Positions 7,463 to 13,197 of a stretch of 13,222 nucleotides of DNA are shown in pieces. Position 1 is the first letter of the stretch, and each line of letters starts with the position of its first letter. The stretch covers positions 1-13,222 of the forward strand of contig CAAELC010000051.1 of assembly GCA_900756715.1 (NCBI GenBank), written 5' to 3'. A program made the translations under genes and the position numbers. Under the pieces are notes generated by a model. That model made no database searches. It saw nothing but the letters and a program-made list of their open reading frames with translations, and was not told where the DNA came from. This DNA comes from an uncultured Oscillospiraceae bacterium. GTDB taxonomy: Bacteria > Bacillota > Clostridia > Oscillospirales > Oscillospiraceae.

Positions 7463-8676
7463 AAACACTGTATCTGGAATGTTCCATGGGCGCTGCCGGG
7501 GACATGCTTACCGCTTCCCTTCTGGAGCTGCTTGACGACAAGAGCTCCTTTCTGGAAAAAATGAACGCACTGGGTCTGCCCGGCGTCAGGATATCTGCCT
7601 CACCGGCGGAAAGCTGCGGCATCACCGGCACCCATGTCACCGTCACCGTGAATGGCAGTGAGGAAGACGAACAGCTTCACGAGCATGACCATGAGCACGA
7701 GCACGATCAGCATGAGCATTCCCATCACCTGCATGAACATACCCATTCGCACACCGGCCTGCATGAGATAGAGCATATTCTCGCTCATCTTGCCCTGCCC
7801 CAGCCGGTCCGGCAGAATGCACTGGCCGTTTTTCAACTGATTGCGCAGGCCGAGGGCCATGTCCACGGATGCAGCATGGAGCAGATTCATTTTCACGAGG
7901 TCGGCACTATGGACGCCGTGGCGGATGTGGTGGCTGTCTGCTGGCTGATGCATCTTATCGCGCCGGATCGCATTGTTGCCTCCCCCATCCATGTCGGCAG
8001 CGGAACGGTGCACTGCGCACACGGCGTGCTGCCGGTGCCCGCCCCGGCCACGGCCTATCTGCTGCGGGGCATTCCCACCTATGGCGGCAGCGTGGAGGGA
8101 GAGCTTTGCACCCCCACCGGCGCAGCGCTGCTGAAATATTTTGTGCAGTCCTTCGGTGACATGCCCATCATGGCCACCCAGCACATTGGCTACGGCATGG
8201 GAAGCCGAAAATTTTCCCGGGCCAACTGCCTGCGAAGCTTTCTGGGTGAAACGGCGGAGCAGAGCGATCAGGTGGCTGAGCTGCGCTGCAATGTAGACGA
8301 CATGACCGGCGAGGCCGTGGGCTTCGCGCTGGAGCGGCTGATGGCCGCCGGAGCGCTGGATGTCTGGGTCACGCCCATCACCATGAAAAAGGGCCGCCCG
8401 GCGTTTCTGCTGTCCTGCTTGTGCAGGCCCGAGGACCGGCAGCGCATGGCCGAGCTTCTGTTTCACTGCACCACCACGCTGGGCGTGCGGGAGAGTCTGT
8501 GCGCCCGCCGCATCCTTGTCCGCCGGGAGGTGCAGCAGCCCACTCCCTACGGCCCCGTATCTGTAAAGGAAGCCTCCGGCTATGGCGTGAAGCGGCGCAA
8601 GATGGCCTGCGATGACCGCATCCGGCTGATGCAGGAGCACGGCCTGACCTGGCAGGAAACCGAAGCTTTGCTGTAA
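7459..8676 (+). CDS. larC: LarC, nickel insertase for NPN cofactor (single ORF)
   Basis: LarC is the CTP-dependent cyclometallase that inserts nickel into the pincer nucleotide, the last step of NPN synthesis. The start ATG (7459-7461) overlaps the larB stop and follows GGAGGG. The protein is 405 aa. It opens with LYLECSMGAAGDM, a metal-protein family signature, then has a very His-rich stretch at about 74-99 (alternating His/Glu/Asp), FHEVGTMDAVADVV (145-158), and ELCTPTGAALL (215-225). The LarC2-type domain begins about residue 274 (ELRCNVDDMTGE). In L. plantarum the LarC1 and LarC2 parts are joined by programmed ribosomal frameshifting; here one frame covers both. The His-rich loop probably stores or delivers nickel. 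A strong terminator follows within 20 bases, ending the operon. Confidence 0.95.
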   Translation: MKTLYLECSMGAAGDMLTASLLELLDDKSSFLEKMNALGLPGVRISASPAESCGITGTHVTVTVNGSEEDEQLHEHDHEHEHDQHEHSHHLHEHTHSHTGLHEIEHILAHLALPQPVRQNALAVFQLIAQAEGHVHGCSMEQIHFHEVGTMDAVADVVAVCWLMHLIAPDRIVASPIHVGSGTVHCAHGVLPVPAPATAYLLRGIPTYGGSVEGELCTPTGAALLKYFVQSFGDMPIMATQHIGYGMGSRKFSRANCLRSFLGETAEQSDQVAELRCNVDDMTGEAVGFALERLMAAGALDVWVTPITMKKGRPAFLLSCLCRPEDRQRMAELLFHCTTTLGVRESLCARRILVRREVQQPTPYGPVSVKEASGYGVKRRKMACDDRIRLMQEHGLTWQETEALL

Positions 8677-8692
8677 GCTTCCCACATAAAGC

Positions 8693-8738
8693 AATCCCCA
8701 TGGGTCTTATTCGATAAAGCCCATGGGGATTATTTTTT
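8693..8738 (+). terminator. Rho-independent terminator of the lar operon
   Basis: A perfect 12-bp stem, AATCCCCATGGG (8693-8704) with CCCATGGGGATT (8720-8731), surrounds a 15-base loop that can itself extend the stem, followed by ATTTTTT. It begins 17 bases after the larC stop and separates the lar operon from yedF. Confidence 0.92.
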
Positions 8739-8840
8739 GTCTCACTCCGCCGCCCGCAGCCGCCCTTTCCCGGCAGGGAGTAGAATTTCCCACGGCAGGG
8801 GAAAATTTTCATTTTCTCTTGCGTAAGGCATCTGTCCGGC

Positions 8841-8870
8841 TTAAAATAAAAGCAGTTATTCTGGTAAAAT
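8841..8870 (+). promoter_or_regulatory. Possible promoter of the yedF operon
   Basis: A TAAAAT -10-like box (8865-8870) lies 18 bases after TTAAAA (8841-8846), which matches four of six -35 positions. It is the best candidate between the lar terminator and the yedF ribosome site. It is weaker than the other promoters in this window, so treat it as tentative. Confidence 0.4.
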
Positions 8871-8900
8871 ATACACATGATCCAAAAGGAGGATTTTATC

Positions 8901-9515
8901 ATGATTCAGGTCAATGCTATGGGTGACGCCTGCCCTGTGCCCGTTGTCAAAACGCTGCAGGCCCTGAAGGAGCTGAAAGGCGCAGGCACCGTGCAGACAT
9001 TGGTGGACAACGAAATTGCCGTGCAGAATCTGAGCCGTCTGGCCAGAAGTAAGGGCTGCTCCCTGCAAACCGAACAGCTGGCGGACAGGGAATACCGCGT
9101 AACCATCACCGTGGGAGAAAATGCCCAGCTGCCGGAAAGCGCCGACGATCTCTGTACCCCTGCCAGTGATACACGCCCCCGCCGCACCGTGGTGGTGATT
9201 TCCGCCGACCACATGGGAGAGGGAGACGAGCAGTTGGGCCGGATTCTGCTCAAGGGCTTCCTGTTCGCCCTGACCCAGCAGGAGACGCTGCCCGACACGC
9301 TTCTGTTTTATAACGGCGGTGCATTTGTCACCTGCGAAGGCTCCGCCTCTTTGGAGGATCTGCAAAAGCTGCAGACACAGGGCGTGGAGATTCTGACCTG
9401 CGGCACCTGCCTGAACCATTACGGACTGACAGAACAGCTGCGGGTAGGTGAGGTGACCAACATGTATGTCATCGTGGAAAAGCAGATGCAGGCTACGCAG
9501 GTGATCCGGCCTTGA
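8901..9515 (+). CDS. yedF: YedF, sulfurtransferase-like selenium/sulfur metabolism protein
   Basis: This two-domain protein is associated with selenium and sulfur handling. Residues 1-70 form a TusA-like domain with the CPxP motif (CPVP, 11-14), whose Cys carries persulfide in TusA relatives. After a linker, residues ~95-204 form a DsrE-like domain with CGTC (167-170) in LTCGTCLNHYGL, typical of the long YedF form. The chosen ATG at 8901 gives 204 aa and follows AGGAGG (8887-8892) at eight bases; an in-frame ATG at 8877 has no ribosome site and lies before it. The stop overlaps the next gene's TTG start. Its neighbours (DUF3343 and a cysteine desulfurase-like enzyme) often occur with it. The precise reaction is unproven in this family. 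Confidence 0.9.
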   Translation: MIQVNAMGDACPVPVVKTLQALKELKGAGTVQTLVDNEIAVQNLSRLARSKGCSLQTEQLADREYRVTITVGENAQLPESADDLCTPASDTRPRRTVVVISADHMGEGDEQLGRILLKGFLFALTQQETLPDTLLFYNGGAFVTCEGSASLEDLQKLQTQGVEILTCGTCLNHYGLTEQLRVGEVTNMYVIVEKQMQATQVIRP

Positions 9516-9754
9516 CACGGAAAAAGACGCCGGCACTGGTCATCACCTTTGACACTACCGCGCAGGCGCTGGCGGCAGAGGAGCTGTTCACCCGGCTCTC
9601 CCTGCCGGGGCGAATCATCCCCACCCCTGCCCAAATCAAGGCCGGCTGCGGTCTGGCCTGGAAGGCAGAGCCCTCCGCCCGTGCAGCGCTGTGTAACGCG
9701 CTGCAATCGGCCGGCCTTACCTGCAGCACCTGCCGCATACTGGAGATGTTCTGA
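9512..9754 (+). CDS. DUF3343 family putative Se/S carrier protein
   Basis: This 80-aa cytoplasmic protein belongs to DUF3343, described as a putative selenium/sulfur carrier-like family. It has the expected pattern: a Thr/Ala helix followed by acidic residues (TTAQALAAEE), GRIIPTP (33-39) and the conserved CGL (46-48) after a short helix. A second cysteine pair, CSTC, lies near the C-terminus (71-74) and may be an extra thiol site. The start is a TTG (9512-9514) overlapping the yedF stop as TTGA, with AGGTGA (9499-9504) just upstream. The stop overlaps the next ATG as TGATG. The tight overlaps imply fixed stoichiometry with YedF and the desulfurase. Confidence 0.85.
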   Translation: MTRKKTPALVITFDTTAQALAAEELFTRLSLPGRIIPTPAQIKAGCGLAWKAEPSARAALCNALQSAGLTCSTCRILEMF

Positions 9755-10899
9755 TGGAAAAACTGATTTATCTTGATAACGCCGCCACCTCACTGCGTAA
9801 GCCGCCTCAGGTGGCAGAGGCCGTGATGCAGGCTCTTTTTGCGGCAGGCAACGCCTCCCGGGGCGCACACGGCGCCTCTATGGCGGCCTCCCGCACGGTA
9901 TTCAGGGCACGGCAAAAGCTGGCGCGCCTGTTGGGCTGCCCCAGCGCAGAGCATGTGGTGTTCACTGCCAACGCCACCATGGCGCTGAATATCGCCATCG
10001 ACGGCCTTCTGTCGCCGGAGGATCACGCCATCTCCACCGATCTGGAGCACAACTCCGTGCTGCGTCCCCTATACGCGCTGCACCGGCAGGGCATGGCTCT
10101 GAGCTTCGTCCGGGCAGACCGGCAGGGATGCATCCGGTATGAGGATTTCGAGCCGCTGTTCCGGCCCAACACCCGGGCAGTGGTTTGCACCCATGCCTCC
10201 AACCTGACGGGGAACCTGCTGGATATTGCGCGCATCGCCGAAATGGCCCACGCCCACGGTGCGCTGCTGATTGTGGATGCCTCGCAAACGGCAGGCACCA
10301 TGCCTGTGGACATGACTGCATTGGGCGCGGATGTGCTATGCTTTACAGGCCACAAGGGGCTGATGGGTCCGCAGGGCACCGGTGGGCTGTGCATCCGCCC
10401 CGGGGTGGAGATTCGCCCCCTGCTGCGGGGTGGCAGCGGCGTTCACTCCTTTGACCGCGACCAGCCGCAAAGGTATCCGACCCGGCTGGAGGCCGGAACG
10501 CTGAATAGCCACGGCATTGCCGGGCTGGAGGCTGCGGCAGATTACCTGCTGGCAGAGGGGACGGAGCGTATAGCGGCAAAGGAGCAGGCCCTGATGCGGC
10601 GGTTTTACGAGGGAGTCTGCCGACTGAGGGGAGTGCGGCTCTACGGCGACTTTTCCGCGCAGCAGCGGGCCGCCATTGTGGCACTGAACATCCGCGACTA
10701 TGACTCTGCGCAAGTGGCCGATGAATTATTTGCCGGGTACGGCATTGCCACCCGCCCCGGCGCACACTGCGCACCGCGAATGCATGAGGCGTTGGGAACG
10801 GTAGAGCAGGGCGCCGTGCGCTTCAGCTTCTCCTGCTTCAACACAGAAGCTGAGGTTGATGCCGCCATTGCCGCCGTAAAAGCGCTGGCTCAGGAGTAG
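9754..10899 (+). CDS. Class V aminotransferase-fold cysteine desulfurase / selenocysteine lyase-like enzyme
   Basis: This PLP enzyme probably releases sulfur from cysteine (or selenium from selenocysteine) as an enzyme-bound persulfide for YedF/DUF3343-type carriers. The 381-aa protein has the family opening YLDNAAT (6-12), His99, Asp175 in VDASQ, the PLP lysine Lys201 in GHKG, and the catalytic Cys339 in RPGAHCAP. The last motif is the one seen in a Clostridia/Enterococcus group of desulfurase-like enzymes distinct from classical IscS and SufS. No iscU or sufU scaffold gene is adjacent, which argues against a dedicated Fe-S cluster role. The ATG overlaps the DUF3343 stop. Substrate preference cannot be read from the sequence. 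Confidence 0.9.
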   Translation: MEKLIYLDNAATSLRKPPQVAEAVMQALFAAGNASRGAHGASMAASRTVFRARQKLARLLGCPSAEHVVFTANATMALNIAIDGLLSPEDHAISTDLEHNSVLRPLYALHRQGMALSFVRADRQGCIRYEDFEPLFRPNTRAVVCTHASNLTGNLLDIARIAEMAHAHGALLIVDASQTAGTMPVDMTALGADVLCFTGHKGLMGPQGTGGLCIRPGVEIRPLLRGGSGVHSFDRDQPQRYPTRLEAGTLNSHGIAGLEAAADYLLAEGTERIAAKEQALMRRFYEGVCRLRGVRLYGDFSAQQRAAIVALNIRDYDSAQVADELFAGYGIATRPGAHCAPRMHEALGTVEQGAVRFSFSCFNTEAEVDAAIAAVKALAQE

Positions 10900-10953
10900 C
10901 CGCTATATCGCAGGCAGAAAGCGCCAAACGGCGGCTTTGCAGGTCTTTCAAAT

Positions 10954-11027
10954 AAAAAGCGTCAGGCATTGAGGGAGAGGTACGCCCTTGCGGACTCTCT
11001 CCTCCAATGCCTGACGCCTTATTTTTT
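10954..11027. terminator. Bidirectional terminator between the desulfurase and TSUP genes
   Basis: GCGTCAGGCATT (10959-10970) pairs perfectly with AATGCCTGACGC (11006-11017), and the purine-rich inner arms extend the stem imperfectly. TTTTTT follows on the plus strand (11022-11027) and an A-run on the left (10954-10958) gives a U-tract for the minus strand. The right T-run overlaps the stop codon of the minus-strand TSUP gene. It serves both convergent genes. Confidence 0.9.
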
Positions 11028-11811
11028 ACAGATGCGTAAACTTCCAGACATTATAAATGTTCAGGCAGATAATCAGCACCATCTGCAAGGCGAACAGCCG
11101 ATCAATGGAGCGGCGCTCCATCTTGCGGCTGAGCTTGCGCCCCACCATGCCGCCGCAGATGCCTCCTATTACCATCAGCGCCATCACCGGCCAGCGGAAC
11201 TCCGGGGCGCCACCCCCTAGAAAGGTAGCCATAAGGTTGGTTGCCTGACAGAAAAGAATGATGTACAGACTGGTCGTGGCCGCCGTCTTGGTTTCCATAC
11301 CGAAGAAGAAAAACAGCACTGCCAGATTGATTGGCCCGCCGCCTATCCCCAGAAAGCTGGACATAATGCCCAGCAGCAGGCCGATAACGCCGCAGGCCGC
11401 CGGATTTTTCACCTGCAGGGACTGGATTTTATCCCGCCGCAAGGTATAAATCAGGGTAACCACCGTCAGTGCCGCCAGACACCCGGCCTGCACCGCGCCC
11501 ACCGTGTTCTGATTTTCAAACAGGCCCTTTATGACAGCAAACAGGCTCTTTCCAACCGCGCCGCCTGCGGCTGCACCCACCATCAGCGGCAGGCCGGTCT
11601 TCATGTCCACCCGGCTTTCCTTCAGCAGCACATTGCGCAAAACGGAATAGCAGCTCATACCAAGCACCGTGCAGCTGGAAAGAAACCGCGCCGTGGTCAC
11701 CGTCTCCAGTCCCAGAATATCCAGCACCGGCTTGATAATCACGCCGCCGCCCATTCCGCAGATGGCTCCCGCCGTGCAGGCCAGAAAACTTACCAGAAAA
11801 AATACAATCAT
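11026..11811 (-). CDS. TSUP (TauE/SafE) family membrane transporter
   Basis: This is an integral membrane protein of the sulfite/sulfonate exporter TSUP family. I chose the ATG at 11809-11811 (261 aa), preceded by GGGAGAGAGG; a start 16 codons upstream would add a charged, non-membrane leader. The N-terminus, IVFFLVSFLACTAGAICGMGGG, holds the first helix and the family's glycine motif. The repeat of that motif appears mid-protein as LGIMSSFLGIGGGPINL, as expected for the two-fold internal symmetry, and about eight hydrophobic helices can be seen. Relatives move sulfite, sulfoacetate, thiosulfate or other small anions. It has its own promoter and converges on the sulfur/selenium operon, which suggests, but does not show, a sulfur-compound substrate. 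Confidence 0.9.
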   Translation of the reverse strand: MIVFFLVSFLACTAGAICGMGGGVIIKPVLDILGLETVTTARFLSSCTVLGMSCYSVLRNVLLKESRVDMKTGLPLMVGAAAGGAVGKSLFAVIKGLFENQNTVGAVQAGCLAALTVVTLIYTLRRDKIQSLQVKNPAACGVIGLLLGIMSSFLGIGGGPINLAVLFFFFGMETKTAATTSLYIILFCQATNLMATFLGGGAPEFRWPVMALMVIGGICGGMVGRKLSRKMERRSIDRLFALQMVLIICLNIYNVWKFTHL

Positions 11812-11900
11812 GCCTCTCTCCCTCTCACAGCAGATGCGCCGTGTTTGATGTTTCTGCAATCAGCGGCCGCTCCATCCGGACGCTGACATAAGCCGACATT

Positions 11901-11929
11901 ATTATACCCGACTTACTTCCGTTTTGCAA
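11901..11929 (-). promoter_or_regulatory. Promoter of the TSUP transporter gene
   Basis: On the minus strand, -35 TTGCAA (11924-11929) and -10 TATAAT (11901-11906) are 17 bases apart. The chosen start codon lies about 90 bases downstream, leaving a moderate leader. GTCGG-type repeats overlap the box region. Confidence 0.75.
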
Positions 11930-11983
11930 GCGCAGAACAATCGGTTTGAAAGCATCCACCCACAATCCCTATGGTTGTTCTTC

Positions 11984-12014
11984 AAAAAACAAAAGCACCG
12001 CTACGCGGTGCTTT
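11984..12014 (-). terminator. Terminator of tRNA-Thr
   Basis: On the minus strand, AAAGCACCGC and GCGGTGCTTT form a perfect 10-bp stem with a 3-base loop (12002-12004), followed by TGTTTTTTG. It begins six bases after the tRNA-Thr CCA end. Confidence 0.9.
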
Positions 12015-12019
12015 CGCTT

Positions 12020-12095
12020 TGGAGCTTGTGGCCGGACTCGAACCGGCGACCTGCTCATTACGAGTGAGCTGCTCTACCAACTGAGCCACACAAGC
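12020..12095 (-). tRNA. tRNA-Thr (anticodon CGT)
   Basis: A full cloverleaf can be drawn on the minus strand: acceptor GCTTGTG/CACAAGC, D-arm GCTC...GAGC, anticodon stem GCTCA/TGAGC with loop CTCGTAA giving anticodon CGT (codon ACG), and T-arm GCCGG-TTCGAGT-CCGGC. The 3' CCA is encoded (12020-12022). Length is 76 with CCA. Confidence 0.95.
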
Positions 12096-12129
12096 GGACT
12101 CCCGAGGCACTTGCCACAGGACGAGAGAT

Positions 12130-12158
12130 ATTATATCATTGTTTTTTCTCCTCGTCAA
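12130..12158 (-). promoter_or_regulatory. Promoter of tRNA-Thr
   Basis: On the minus strand, TTGACG (12153-12158) and TATAAT (12130-12135) are separated by 17 bases. The tRNA 5' end is 35 bases past the -10. The terminator on the far side makes this a single-gene transcription unit. Confidence 0.85.
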
Positions 12159-12159
12159 C

Positions 12160-12398
12160 TCCCAGTTTTTGGTCTGCGCCCTTTCTTCTATACATATCGT
12201 ATTCTTTACCCGCTTTTTTCAACATTTTTCCAATTGCCATTTTTATTTTATACTTTTTTAACAGGTCTTCGTCAAATTGACCGATGAATTTTGCTCCAAT
12301 ATCCGCCCAATTCCGGGGAGATTCCCCCTGCTTCCCGTCTCCGTTACCGGAACCAACAAATTTACATAATATTTTTATTCTGCAACCTTTACAAAGAG
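12160..12398. other. AT-rich, pyrimidine-biased non-coding stretch
   Basis: No credible gene is present on either strand. The plus strand is rich in T and C, with AT-rich islands at 12238-12262 and 12359-12380, and a small GGGGA/TCCCC hairpin near 12316-12330. It leads into the DnaA-box cluster and may belong to the same origin-like region. Confidence 0.5.
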
Positions 12399-12484
12399 TT
12401 ATTCACATTATCCACACAGTTTTCCACATCCATTCACCCCCTTATTTTCATGGAGATTTCCACTTTTCCACATAGTTATCCACA
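12399..12484 (+). other. DnaA-box cluster; candidate replication origin or DnaA-binding locus
   Basis: Five DnaA-box 9-mers lie in the same orientation in 86 bases: TTATTCACA (12399-12407), TTATCCACA (12408-12416), TTTTCCACA (12420-12428), TTTTCCACA (12464-12472) and TTATCCACA (12476-12484). Two match the consensus perfectly and three differ by one base. Two pairs have a 12-base centre spacing. AT-rich DNA lies on the left (12359-12380) and right (12521-12545), and the surrounding plus strand is strongly pyrimidine-rich with no gene. This is the pattern of a Bacillota oriC box array, but dnaA itself is not in the window. Confidence 0.65.
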
Positions 12485-12615
12485 CAGAAACGCCGGCCTT
12501 CTGCCCATCTCTTTTTCTCACATTTAATTTACATAACGCTTTTTCCTCCCGCATTATCTCCCTTCTGAAATTTCTCCATTTTTTTCTGTCATTTCTCTTG
12601 ACACTGTCTTAATAC

Positions 12616-12659
12616 AAAGGGACCTGTGGAGCCGCCAGGCGTACTCCACAGGTCTCTTT
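12616..12659. repeat. Long inverted repeat (16-bp arms)
   Basis: AAAGGGACCTGTGGAG (12616-12631) pairs with CTCCACAGGTCTCTTT (12644-12659), with one G-T mismatch, around a 12-base loop. Neither side has a strong T-tract, so it is not a typical terminator. It could be part of a small structured RNA or of a repeated intergenic element. Confidence 0.7.
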
Positions 12660-12714
12660 ATACTGTAATGGCCAAGCCTCTCAACGCGTAACATCAAGAG
12701 GATATTCAATAAAT

Positions 12715-12787
12715 GGCGCGCGGTGTAAGAAGGTACTGCTATATTCTTTGAGGATACCACGGCGCGCCTGTTATATGCGCGCTTTTT
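12715..12787 (+). other. GC-rich nested inverted repeats ending in a terminator-like hairpin
   Basis: GGCGCGC (12715-12721) can pair with GCGCGCC (12762-12768) with three further pairs inside. The right arm can also pair with GCGCGC (12777-12782), which is followed by TTTTT (12783-12787) like an intrinsic terminator. The two pairings are mutually exclusive, the layout of an attenuator or riboswitch-like element, but no gene follows on the plus strand and no ligand class is recognised. Confidence 0.4.
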
Positions 12788-12841
12788 CACCACCGCTATA
12801 GCGGCATCATGCATGGTCTTCCGTTTATTCGGAAGTCTGCC

Positions 12842-12882
12842 AAAACAAAAAAAGTTCCGAAATCCACAGATTTCGGAACTTT
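12842..12882 (-). terminator. Terminator of tRNA-Pro
   Basis: On the minus strand, AAAGTTCCGAAATC and GATTTCGGAACTTT form a 14-bp stem with a 4-base loop, followed by a T-rich tail (TTTTGTTTTG, with the run continuing from the stem). It starts directly after the tRNA-Pro CCA end. Confidence 0.9.
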
Positions 12883-12884
12883 TG

Positions 12885-12961
12885 TGGTCCGAGTGTTGAG
12901 ATTCGAACTCAAGGCCTCTTGAACCCCATTCAAGCGCGATACCAAACTTCGCCACACCCGG
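12885..12961 (-). tRNA. tRNA-Pro (anticodon GGG)
   Basis: The minus strand folds as a cloverleaf: acceptor CCGGGTG/CACTCGG with one G-T pair, D-arm GCG...CGC, anticodon stem CTTGA/TCAAG with loop ATGGGGT giving anticodon GGG (codon CCC), and T-arm TTGAG-TTCGAAT-CTCAA. Discriminator A and an encoded CCA follow. Length is 77 with CCA. Confidence 0.95.
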
Positions 12962-12992
12962 ATATTGTCTCGCTGCACAACTCAGCTTATTT

Positions 12993-13021
12993 AATATACC
13001 ACAGCACGCCCGAAAATGCAA
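12993..13021 (-). promoter_or_regulatory. Promoter of tRNA-Pro
   Basis: On the minus strand, TTGCAT (13016-13021) and TATATT (12993-12998) have a 17-base spacer. The tRNA starts about 31 bases beyond the -10. Confidence 0.75.
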
Positions 13022-13074
13022 GTATATTTTTCAAAAAAAATAAAAAAATTTTTTCAATAAATTCAAATTGACTA

Positions 13075-13102
13075 TTGACAATTTTTCTGCGCTGAGTATA
13101 AT
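13075..13102 (+). promoter_or_regulatory. Promoter of tRNA-Gln with upstream A/T tract
   Basis: TTGACA (13075-13080) and TATAAT (13097-13102) are perfect boxes with a 16-base spacer, 21 bases before the tRNA. Runs of A and T at 13027-13070 lie just upstream and could act as an UP element shared in the divergent space with the tRNA-Pro promoter. Confidence 0.85.
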
Positions 13103-13123
13103 AGTATTTGTTCGGCAGAATAT

Positions 13124-13197
13124 AGCGGGATTGTGTAAAGGTAGCACAGCGGACTCTGACTCCGTATGTGAGGGTTCGAATCCTTCTCCCGCTGCCA
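13124..13197 (+). tRNA. tRNA-Gln (anticodon CTG)
   Basis: The plus strand folds as a cloverleaf: acceptor AGCGGGA/TCCCGCT, D-arm GTG...CAC, anticodon stem GCGGA/TCCGT with loop CTCTGAC giving anticodon CTG (codon CAG), and T-arm GAGGG-TTCGAAT-CCTTC. Discriminator G and an encoded CCA follow (13195-13197). Any downstream tRNA or terminator lies past the window edge. Confidence 0.95.

Noticed and set aside
7600..8694. 364-codon open frame antisense to larC
   Set aside because: Long antisense frames are common in GC-rich genes; larC has clear family motifs, coupling and a ribosome site, and the antisense frame has none.
11946..12287. Plus-strand open frame of 113 codons with GRTRTGDLLITSELLYQLS-like peptide
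   Set aside because: This peptide is the well-known antisense translation of a tRNA gene (here tRNA-Thr).
12598..12603. Perfect TTGACA box
   Set aside because: No acceptable -10 box lies 16-18 bases downstream, so it is not called a promoter.
12554..13021. Minus-strand open frame of 155 codons
   Set aside because: It runs through tRNA-Pro, its terminator and the inverted repeats; the peptide is a read-through of RNA genes and lacks a ribosome site.
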